20,175 nucleotides of DNA from NORP181 sp047623555 (GTDB taxonomy: Bacteria; Pseudomonadota; Alphaproteobacteria; Rhodobacterales; Rhodobacteraceae): contig JBLHMP010000073.1 of NCBI GenBank assembly GCA_047623555.1, positions 1 through 20,175 on the forward strand, given 5' to 3'. The notes beneath the pieces were generated by a model. That model had not been told where the DNA came from. It saw only the letters and a list, made by a program, of their open reading frames with translations, and did no database searches. The translations under genes were made by a program, and so were the position numbers. Shown in pieces: positions 14,057 to 20,175 of this stretch (position 1 is its first letter; each line of letters opens with the position of its first letter).

Positions 14057-16084
14057 TTAGCGCGTATAGGACACCATCGTCAAAAGTTCGTATTGCGCCA
14101 CCGCGTCGCCCTCGGGTGTGGTTAACGTCACATGCCAAGCAACCTCGCCGTATGTATCGGTGCGATGGGTTTTGCGTTTGCAGGTCAAGCGCACCTTGAT
14201 GGCGTCACCGGGGCTAACCGGTTTCTGAAAACTCAGCCCGTTCAGCCCGGTATTGGCCAGCACCGGACCGGGATCAGGTTGCACAAACAGACCAGCAGCA
14301 AACGACAGCAACAGATAGCCATGCGCCACACGCCCCGGAAAGAATGGATTGGCCTTGGCGGCGGCGTCATCCATGTGGGCATAAAACGTATCACCGGTGA
14401 AATGCGCAAACTTTTCAATGTCGTCTGATGTGATCGTACGCGGTTTAGTATGTAGCGTTTCGCCGATCTGGATCTCGTCATAGGTGCGTTGAAACGGATG
14501 ATCCGGGCCTTTGATCTCACGCGCACCCGGTAGCCACTGACCGGTGATGGCGCTAATCACATCCGGGCTGCCCTGAATGGCAGTACGTTGCATATAATGC
14601 AGCACAGCGCGCACGCCGCCAAGCTCTTCGCCACCACCTGCACGCCCCGGCCCGCCATGCACCATTTGTGGCATCGGTGCGCCGTGGCCGGTGGATTCAG
14701 GTGCGCTCTGTTCGCCAACAATATACAGTCGGCCATGCCATGCGGCACTGCTCAGGGTGACCTCGCGCGCCACGTTGCTGTCATCGGTGATAAGCGACGC
14801 AACCAGCGAGCCGCCGCCACGATTGGCCAGTTGCGCGGCATGGGCCGTATCGCGATAGGGCATGATCGTTGACGCCGGGCCAAAGGCTTCGAGCTCATGC
14901 ACATTGGTTGCCCCGTCCGGGTCATCACACCGCAACAACGTTGGTTTCAAAAACGCACCTTCGGGGCCCGCGCCGATCAGATCGGTGGGTTCCGGATCGC
15001 CGGTCAGATTTACGGTTTCACCAGCCAAGGCCTGCAATTTCGCCAGAACATCGGCCTTTTGTGCCGCCGAGGCCAGCGCGCCCATGCGCACGTCATCTGC
15101 GTCCGGCGCGCCGATGGTGGTTTTGGACAGGCGGGCGATCAAAGCCTCGGTGACGTCATTCATTGCCGATTCGGGCACGATGATGCGGCGGATTGCGGTA
15201 CATTTTTGCCCGGCTTTGGTGGTAATTTCGTTGGCGGCCTCTTTGATGAACTGATCAAATGTGCTGCTGCCTGTGGCCACATCGGGGCCCAAAATAGTTG
15301 CGTTCAGGCTGTCCTGTTCGGCGTGAAACCGCACCGACTGGCGCATCAGATGCGGGTTAGACCGCAGATGCAGCGCTGTGTCTGCCGAGCCTGTGAAGCT
15401 GACCACGTCTTGGGCACCAAGGTGGTCCAACATGTCGCCAACACCGCCAATAACCAACTGCACAGCACCGTCTGGCAACAGGCCGCTTTCGATGATCATG
15501 CGAAAACTGGCTTCGGTCAGATAACAGGTCTGGGTGGCGGGTTTGACGATAGCGGGCATTCCGGCCAGCAACGTCGGCGCCAGTTTTTCCAGCATACCCC
15601 AGATCGGAAAGTTAAAGGCGTTGATGTGAACCGCGACACCCAACATCGGCACCGCGATATGCTGGCCCAGAAACTGACCGCCGCGCGACAACTGCTCCAC
15701 CTCACCATCCACATAAACATAGCCATCGGGCAGGTTTTGCCGCCCCTTTGAGGCCATCACCATCATGGTGCCAATACCGCCGTCGATATCAACGCCGCCA
15801 TCGCGCCGTGTCGCCCCAGTGAGCGGGTTGATAGCGTATAGCTGCTCTTTGCGCTCGCCAATATAAAGCGCCAATGCTTTGACCATCTTGGCGCGCTGAT
15901 GAAACGTCATCGCCCGTAAATTTGGCCCGCCAACATTGCGCGCCCAGTTCAACATGCCTTGCACATCCAACGGCGCACCGCCTGCCTGTGCGATCAATTT
16001 GCCGGCCACCGGACCGTGAATTGCACGCGCCTGATCGCCGGGGGCAATCCAATGGGCCATTGCATAACTTGCGGGTCTGAGCAT
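14057..16084 (-). CDS. paaZ: Bifunctional oxepin-CoA hydrolase / 3-oxo-5,6-dehydrosuberyl-CoA semialdehyde dehydrogenase
   Basis: PaaZ opens the oxepin-CoA ring and oxidises the resulting reactive aldehyde with NADP+ in phenylacetate degradation. The 675-residue protein is a fusion. Residues 1 to about 515 are an aldehyde dehydrogenase with E256 (FHAEQDS) and nucleophile C295 (AGQKCTAIRR), the same numbers as reported for the E. coli enzyme. Residues about 530-675 are a MaoC-like (R)-hydratase with D565 and H570 (FTGDTFYAH) and PGRVAHGYL. Both active sites look complete. GGAGA precedes the ATG. It is divergent from paaI and leads the paaZ-paaX unit, with a candidate promoter at 16113-16140. 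Confidence 0.95.
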   Translation of the reverse strand: MLRPASYAMAHWIAPGDQARAIHGPVAGKLIAQAGGAPLDVQGMLNWARNVGGPNLRAMTFHQRAKMVKALALYIGERKEQLYAINPLTGATRRDGGVDIDGGIGTMMVMASKGRQNLPDGYVYVDGEVEQLSRGGQFLGQHIAVPMLGVAVHINAFNFPIWGMLEKLAPTLLAGMPAIVKPATQTCYLTEASFRMIIESGLLPDGAVQLVIGGVGDMLDHLGAQDVVSFTGSADTALHLRSNPHLMRQSVRFHAEQDSLNATILGPDVATGSSTFDQFIKEAANEITTKAGQKCTAIRRIIVPESAMNDVTEALIARLSKTTIGAPDADDVRMGALASAAQKADVLAKLQALAGETVNLTGDPEPTDLIGAGPEGAFLKPTLLRCDDPDGATNVHELEAFGPASTIMPYRDTAHAAQLANRGGGSLVASLITDDSNVAREVTLSSAAWHGRLYIVGEQSAPESTGHGAPMPQMVHGGPGRAGGGEELGGVRAVLHYMQRTAIQGSPDVISAITGQWLPGAREIKGPDHPFQRTYDEIQIGETLHTKPRTITSDDIEKFAHFTGDTFYAHMDDAAAKANPFFPGRVAHGYLLLSFAAGLFVQPDPGPVLANTGLNGLSFQKPVSPGDAIKVRLTCKRKTHRTDTYGEVAWHVTLTTPEGDAVAQYELLTMVSYTR

Positions 16085-16112
16085 GATCTGTCTCCATCAA
16101 TCTGTTGGCGCT

Positions 16113-16140
16113 ACCATAACCAACACCACCGCGAAATCAA
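16113..16140 (-). promoter_or_regulatory. Candidate paaZ promoter
   Basis: On the minus strand TTGATT (16140-16135) and TATGGT (16118-16113) are 16 bp apart, each matching four of six consensus bases of a housekeeping promoter. Transcription would start about 20 bp upstream of the paaZ ATG. The operator-like palindrome lies just upstream of the -35 box. Confidence 0.4.
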
Positions 16141-16148
16141 CACTGTTG

Positions 16149-16162
16149 ACCGATTGGTCGGT
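16149..16162. promoter_or_regulatory. Candidate PaaR operator (ACCGA-N4-TCGGT)
   Basis: ACCGATTGGTCGGT has perfect 5-bp inverted arms around four bases. It lies in the 114-bp gap between divergent paaZ and paaI and resembles the ACCGACCGGTCGGT-type palindromes bound by TetR-family regulators of CoA-linked catabolism. A TTGACC at 16146-16151 that could be the -35 box of the paaI promoter overlaps its left arm, so binding would block paaI directly and could also affect paaZ. Assignment to PaaR is an inference from operon membership. Confidence 0.55.
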
Positions 16163-16198
16163 TTTGTGCAGTGTACGGCAACATTAAGAGGAGCGACA

Positions 16199-16630
16199 AT
16201 GACACCTCAGGAACGCGCCGAACGTAGTGCCGCCGCGATGTGGGCCACTGATGCGGCCTCAAAATGGCTGGGTATGAGCTTTGATTCCGTTGGGCCGGGC
16301 ACCGCGACGATGTCGTTTGAGGTGCAGGATCATCATCTGAACGGGCATCTGATCTGTCATGGCGGTTATATCTTCACCCTCGCCGACAGCGCCTTTGCCT
16401 TTGCCTGCAACAGCTATAATGCCGTTACATTGGCCCAGCAGAATTCGATCACATACCTGTCGCCCGGCCAACCCGGCGAACGCCTGACTGCCTTGGCAAC
16501 CGAGGTATCACGCGCCGGGCGATCCGGAGTCTATGACGTCACGGTCACCGGCAAAGACGGGCGGCAAGTCGCCCTGTTTCGCGGACTATCCCGCACCATC
16601 AAAGGCTTTAATTTCGAGGAACGAACATGA
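16199..16630 (+). CDS. paaI: Hydroxyphenylacetyl-CoA thioesterase
   Basis: This 143-residue hotdog-fold thioesterase hydrolyses ring-hydroxylated phenylacetyl-CoA and related dead-end thioesters, freeing trapped CoA during phenylacetate degradation. The active-site block NGHLICHGGYIFTLADSAFA (residues 48-67) contains N48, H54-G55-G56 and the catalytic D63. ATG at 16199 is preceded by AAGAGGAG. The frame is open further upstream, but that part overlaps paaZ and is not PaaI-like. Its stop overlaps the thiolase start by 4 nt (ATGA), so translation is coupled. It is the first gene of the paaI-thiolase-paaK-paaR operon. Confidence 0.95.
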   Translation: MTPQERAERSAAAMWATDAASKWLGMSFDSVGPGTATMSFEVQDHHLNGHLICHGGYIFTLADSAFAFACNSYNAVTLAQQNSITYLSPGQPGERLTALATEVSRAGRSGVYDVTVTGKDGRQVALFRGLSRTIKGFNFEERT

Positions 16631-17820
16631 CACACGCCTATCTTTGCGACGGTATCCGCACCCCCATTGGCCGCTATGGTGGCGGGCTTTCCTCTATGCG
16701 CCCCGACGACATGTTGGCGCATGTGATCCGCGCCGTTATGGCCGACCATCCCGACATGCCGATTGACGAAGTCCTTGCCGGATGCGCCAACCAAGCGGGC
16801 GAAGACAACCGCAATGTTGCGCGTATGGGGGCGTTATTGGCTGGCCTGCCCGACACGGTTCCGGGCGCAACGATCAATCGGCTGTGCGGCTCAGGCCTTG
16901 ATGCAGTTGGCAGTGCCGCGCGCGCCGTGCGGTTGGGCGAGGCCGAAGTCGTTATCGCCTGTGGTGTCGAAAGCATGAGCCGCGCGCCGTTGGTGATGCC
17001 CAAACCCGACGCGGCGTTTTCCCGCAAAGCCGAAATTTATGACACCACCATTGGCTGGCGTTTTGTGAACAAGGCGATGCATAAATTGTATGGCACCGAT
17101 TCCATGCCTGAGACGGCGGAAAACGTTGCCGCTGATTCCGGCATTAGCCGCGAAGATCAGGACGCCTTTGCGCTGCGGTCACAAAACCGCGCCTTTGCCG
17201 CCATCAACAGCGGCCGTTTGGCGCAGGAGATCGCGCCCGTGACCATCCCGAAACGGCGTGGCGATCCTGTGATCATCGACACTGATGAACATCCACGCCA
17301 GACCACGGCCGAAAAACTGGCGTCCCTTGGCACCCCGTTCCGCGAAAACGGCACTGTGACTGCGGGCAACGCATCGGGCGTTAACGACGGTGCTGCGGCG
17401 GTGATTGTCGCGTCCGAGGCGGCGGTAAAGAAATACAACCTGACGCCGCGCGCCCGGATCACCGGCATGACAACCGTTGGCGTTGCGCCCCGGATCATGG
17501 GCATTGGCCCGGCACCGGCCACCGAAAAACTGTTGGCACAGCATAAATTAACCATCACCGATATCGACACAATCGAACTTAACGAAGCCTTTGCTGCCCA
17601 AGGCATCGCAGTCATGCGGCAACTGGGTCTGGCGGATGATGCCGACCATGTGAACCCGAATGGCGGCGCCATCGCGTTGGGCCATCCTTTGGGTATGTCT
17701 GGAACACGCCTCGCCCTTACGGCCTCGATCAATATGGCAAACAACGATCTGAACCGCGCCATCTGTACCATGTGCATCGGCGTTGGACAGGGCATCGCCC
17801 TGCTGTTGGAGAAACCATAA
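16627..17820 (+). CDS. paaJ: 3-oxoadipyl-CoA / 3-oxo-5,6-dehydrosuberyl-CoA thiolase
   Basis: This enzyme catalyses the thiolytic steps of the phenylacetate pathway, ending in acetyl-CoA and succinyl-CoA. The 397-residue protein has the thiolase landmarks: nucleophile C87 (NRLCGSGLDAVG), GNASGVNDGAAAV, NEAFAAQ, H353 (GGAIALGHPLGMSG) and C383 (CTMCIGVGQG). The closely related beta-ketoadipate thiolase PcaF has the same motifs; the position inside a paa operon favours PaaJ. It overlaps paaI by 4 nt and paaK by 1 nt. Confidence 0.92.
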   Translation: MTHAYLCDGIRTPIGRYGGGLSSMRPDDMLAHVIRAVMADHPDMPIDEVLAGCANQAGEDNRNVARMGALLAGLPDTVPGATINRLCGSGLDAVGSAARAVRLGEAEVVIACGVESMSRAPLVMPKPDAAFSRKAEIYDTTIGWRFVNKAMHKLYGTDSMPETAENVAADSGISREDQDAFALRSQNRAFAAINSGRLAQEIAPVTIPKRRGDPVIIDTDEHPRQTTAEKLASLGTPFRENGTVTAGNASGVNDGAAAVIVASEAAVKKYNLTPRARITGMTTVGVAPRIMGIGPAPATEKLLAQHKLTITDIDTIELNEAFAAQGIAVMRQLGLADDADHVNPNGGAIALGHPLGMSGTRLALTASINMANNDLNRAICTMCIGVGQGIALLLEKP

Positions 17821-19130
17821 TGAAAGACCTTACCCCCCGCCCCTCTGACCTTGATCCGATAGAAATTGCCAGCCGGGATGAGATAACAGCGCTGCAACTG
17901 AAGCGGCTGAAATGGTCGCTGAACCACGCCTATGACAACGTACCGTATTACAATGCATCGTTTGATGCGGCTGGGGTGCATCCGGATGACCTCAAAACCA
18001 TGTCGGACCTGTCGAAATTCCCGTTCACGGTAAAACAGGATTTGCGCGATAATTATCCGTTCAACATGTTCGCTGTGCCGCGCGATCAGCTGCGCCGCAT
18101 TCATGCGTCATCAGGCACCACCGGGCAGCCGACGGTTGTGGGATATACCGAAAACGATCTGAAAACATGGGGCTCGGTTGTGGCGCGATCCTTGCGGGCT
18201 GCGGGCCTGCGAACCGGCGATATGCTGCACAACGCCTATGGCTATGGGCTATTTACTGGTGGCTTGGGTATTCATCTGGGGGCCGATGCCTTGGGCCTTT
18301 CGACTGTGCCGGTGTCTGGCGGTATGACCGAACGGCAGGTGCGTTTGATCAACGATTTCAAACCCAATGGCATCACTGTAACACCATCTTATGCTCTGTC
18401 TATATTGGATGAATTCGCCACTGAAGGGTTAGACCCGCGCGACTGTTCGCTTGATGTGGGCATCTTTGGCGCCGAGCCTTGGACCAACGCCATGCGGCTT
18501 GAGATTGAACAGGCGTTTGATATGCATGCCGTTGATATTTATGGGTTAAGCGAAGTCATGGGCCCCGGTGTTGCCAGCGAATGTGTTGAGACCAAAGACG
18601 GGCTGCACATTTGGGAAGACCACTTTTACCCCGAAATCGTCAACCCGGACACGGGTGAGTTGGTCGCCGATGGTGAAGAGGGCGAACTGGTGTTCACCTC
18701 GCTGACCAAAGAGGCGTTTCCGATCATCCGGTACCGCACCCGCGATCTGACCCGGCTGTTGCCCGGCACCGCGCGCAGCATGCGGCGGATGGAGAAAATC
18801 ACCGGACGCAGCGACGACATGATCATTCTGCGCGGCGTTAACGTGTTCCCAACCCAAATCGAGGAACAGTTGATGACGGTTGAGGGGCTAGCCCCACATT
18901 TCCAGATCGAACTGAGCCGCCCGGACCGCATGGACCAGATGTTGGTGCGGACCGAAGCCGCCGCTGATTTTACCACAAGCGAGCAGCGAAAACAGGCGGC
19001 TGGCGACCTCGCGGCGCGGGTCAAACGCACCGTTGGCATCTCAATTCGCGTCGACGTGGCCGACCCCGGCGGCGTGGCACGCAGTCAGGGCAAAGCGGTG
19101 CGCATTATCGACAACCGCCCGAAATCCTGA
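17820..19130 (+). CDS. paaK: Phenylacetate-CoA ligase
   Basis: This ligase activates phenylacetate to phenylacetyl-CoA with ATP through an adenylate, the first step of the pathway. The 436-residue protein fits the family. It has the P-loop-like SSGTTGQP (residues 97-104), YGLSE (241-245), RYRTRDLTRL (304-313), the hinge GRSDDMIILRGVNVFP (329-344), and a C-terminal lysine in RSQGKAVRII (K425) that would act in adenylation. The ATG shares one base with the thiolase stop (TAATG), and the stop shares one base with the paaR start (TGATG). An in-frame ATG at 17772 lies inside the thiolase gene and is unlikely. Confidence 0.96.
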   Translation: MKDLTPRPSDLDPIEIASRDEITALQLKRLKWSLNHAYDNVPYYNASFDAAGVHPDDLKTMSDLSKFPFTVKQDLRDNYPFNMFAVPRDQLRRIHASSGTTGQPTVVGYTENDLKTWGSVVARSLRAAGLRTGDMLHNAYGYGLFTGGLGIHLGADALGLSTVPVSGGMTERQVRLINDFKPNGITVTPSYALSILDEFATEGLDPRDCSLDVGIFGAEPWTNAMRLEIEQAFDMHAVDIYGLSEVMGPGVASECVETKDGLHIWEDHFYPEIVNPDTGELVADGEEGELVFTSLTKEAFPIIRYRTRDLTRLLPGTARSMRRMEKITGRSDDMIILRGVNVFPTQIEEQLMTVEGLAPHFQIELSRPDRMDQMLVRTEAAADFTTSEQRKQAAGDLAARVKRTVGISIRVDVADPGGVARSQGKAVRIIDNRPKS

Positions 19131-19714
19131 TGCCCCGTGGCATCGCCAAAGACCACGACGAAAAACGCATCGCCCTGCGCAAGGGCGCTGCCACCTATTT
19201 TGCCCGCCACGGCTATGACCGTGCCTCAATGACCGGGGCGGCACAGCATTGTGACGTGTCCAAGGCTTTGATTTATCACTATTATGACAGCAAAGAATCG
19301 CTGTTATTTGACATCCTTGAGGCGCATTTATCTGACCTGTTGGACGCTGTAGAACAGGACCAACCAACCGCCCTGCCCGATCTGGTCCAGACAACCCTAT
19401 CCGCCTATGAAAACGCCGATGCCGAACACAAACTGCAATTGGATGCATTGGCGACGCTGCCCCCGGAACTGCAGGAGCCGCTGGTTGATCTGCAACGGCG
19501 CATGGTGGCGATTATGTCCGCAGCCATTGCCACCCAACGCCCCGACCTGACCGGAGACCGCCTGCGCGCCGTCACAATGTCGGTGTTTGGCATCCTAAAC
19601 TGGTACTACATGTGGCACCGTCCCGGCAAAGGGCTAAGCCGTGCAGAATACGGAAAACTGGCCGCTGAGTTTGTGAATGCCGGGGTCATGGGGCTTGGTG
19701 GGGCAGAGGCGTAG
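19130..19714 (+). CDS. paaR: TetR-family regulator of the phenylacetate operon
   Basis: This 194-residue protein has a TetR-type N-terminal helix-turn-helix (about residues 12-58, MTGAAQHCDVSKALIYHYYD with SKESLL after it) and a helical ligand-binding C-terminal domain. As the last gene of the paaI-paaJ-paaK operon, overlapping paaK by one base, it is probably a self-limiting repressor. In studied bacteria PaaR-type proteins release DNA on binding phenylacetyl-CoA. The palindrome at 16149-16162 is its likely operator. No convincing terminator follows. Confidence 0.9.
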   Translation: MPRGIAKDHDEKRIALRKGAATYFARHGYDRASMTGAAQHCDVSKALIYHYYDSKESLLFDILEAHLSDLLDAVEQDQPTALPDLVQTTLSAYENADAEHKLQLDALATLPPELQEPLVDLQRRMVAIMSAAIATQRPDLTGDRLRAVTMSVFGILNWYYMWHRPGKGLSRAEYGKLAAEFVNAGVMGLGGAEA

Positions 19715-20013
19715 TTTCACGCGCCATTTTCCGCCCCTTCAACCCAACAACGGCTATAAGCGTCAGGCACTTTGATTTGGAGGCAGGACGTTTTGTGTTC
19801 CTTGGGAACTGCCATCTTACCACAAGTGTCAGATGGCGGCTTTGAGCCGAGGCTGTGTGGAAACGCATTTGATTGCGTGTTTTGTGTCTCTGCTTTTCCG
19901 CCTATGGCGTTTTTCTATTCCAAGAGCGCCATTTGTCCGCAATGGGGTCCTGTTTGGCCGAGCTGGCGCTTTGATAGGGGGTTCTGCCCGACAATTAACG
20001 TTGTTTGGTTCAA
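19715..20013. other. Gap between paaR and the transposase fragment
   Basis: No gene is supported here. From about 19830 rightward the sequence is probably the 3' non-coding end of the insertion sequence whose transposase stops at 20014, since on the minus strand it leads through a CACACAGCCTCGGCTCAAAG stretch like the terminal region of related elements. A 7-bp inverted pair (GCCATCT at 19812-19818 and AGATGGC at about 19832-19838) sits near the presumed end. The exact boundary, terminal repeat and target duplication cannot be fixed from one end. Confidence 0.4.
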
Positions 20014-20175
20014 TTACACCCTCAACGCGGCCATCAAAGGGGCAATCCCGATGATTTTGAGGACTCGCTTGAAATTGCAAGCTAGGACATGCCGACTCAT
20101 CTCGGCGGCGACCTTTTCTCGTGTTCTGGTCAGGAAATGGGTGTACCCCAACCCCATCCAAGCCTTCAATGTTCC
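20014..20175 (-). CDS. IS5/IS1182-like transposase, C-terminal fragment
   Basis: The minus strand entering from the right edge encodes 53 residues ending at TAA (20016-20014). It reads GTLKAWMGLGYTHFLTRTRE, then KVAAEMSRHVLACNFKRVLK, then IIGIAPLMAALRV. This is the recognisable C-terminal helix region of DDE transposases of the IS5/IS1182 type (an xTxKxWMG block containing the last part of the catalytic domain, then EMSxHVLAxNxKRV). The rest lies outside the window, so whether the element is intact cannot be told. It adjoins the paa operon about 300 bp beyond paaR. Confidence 0.8.
   Translation of the reverse strand, partial: GTLKAWMGLGYTHFLTRTREKVAAEMSRHVLACNFKRVLKIIGIAPLMAALRV

Noticed and set aside
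14897..15751. Plus-strand open frame of 284 codons inside paaZ
   Set aside because: It lies wholly opposite the catalytic part of paaZ, with low-complexity basic composition typical of antisense frames in GC-rich DNA.
15959..16198. N-terminal extension of paaI
   Set aside because: It overlaps paaZ and the divergent promoter region. ATG at 16199 has a strong AAGAGGAG site and matches the family start.
17157..18104. Minus-strand open frame of 315 codons spanning the thiolase and paaK
   Set aside because: It crosses two confident plus-strand genes and shows no domain or sensible start context.
1..20175. CRISPR array or rRNA genes
   Set aside because: No regularly spaced repeats and no rRNA-like conserved segments were seen on either strand.

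Overview
The window looks like the chromosome of an alphaproteobacterium, most likely of the Rhodobacteraceae/Roseobacter group. The grounds are the clpS-rsmC-SDR-hemF and hemE/hemC neighbourhoods, a DUF2794 protein, a SPOR-tailed D,D-carboxypeptidase, a PaaX/PaaR-regulated phenylacetate cluster and the high-GC codon use right of about 3.75 kb. The taxon is an inference from reading the sequence; no search was run.

Region 1 (1-3753) is AT-richer and looks like the end of a decaying genomic island. From left to right it holds an IS3-family transposase remnant, a membrane-anchored thermonuclease-like protein without an ATG start, and a membrane/zinc-ribbon gene broken by a one-base frameshift. 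Next come a small membrane-anchored protein of unknown function and a secreted Ltp-repeat protein interrupted by a stop codon just after its signal peptide. Last is a tyrosine recombinase beside the 3' end of a tRNA-Met(CAU) gene (3754-3830), the usual chromosomal target of such elements. Two of the broken genes (1182-1441 and 1880-2263) have no usable single reading frame, so they are seen only by reading across the lesion.

Region 2 (3754-13237) is core chromosome. It contains hemE and hemC in divergent orientation, a fatty acid desaturase with a short downstream membrane protein, and then a perfect 23-bp inverted repeat between convergent transcription units. A leftward run clpS-rsmC-SDR-hemF follows. 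Rightward come a HAD phosphatase and a D-alanyl-D-alanine carboxypeptidase, and then a leftward DUF2794 gene. Three haem genes (hemE, hemC, hemF) lie within 4.3 kb.

Region 3 (13250-19714) is part of a phenylacetate (paa) catabolic cluster. The leftward unit is paaZ-paaX. The rightward unit is paaI, a 3-oxoadipyl-CoA thiolase gene, paaK and paaR, with each gene overlapping the next by 1-4 nt. The 114-bp gap between paaZ and paaI carries a palindrome, ACCGA-N4-TCGGT, a good candidate operator for the TetR-type PaaR. PaaK makes phenylacetyl-CoA, PaaZ opens the oxepin ring and oxidises the semialdehyde, the thiolase performs the thiolytic steps, and PaaI removes dead-end CoA thioesters. The ring-epoxidase genes (paaABCDE) and paaF/G/H are not in the window.

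Region 4 (19715-20175) holds the C-terminal end of an IS5/IS1182-like transposase running off the right edge.
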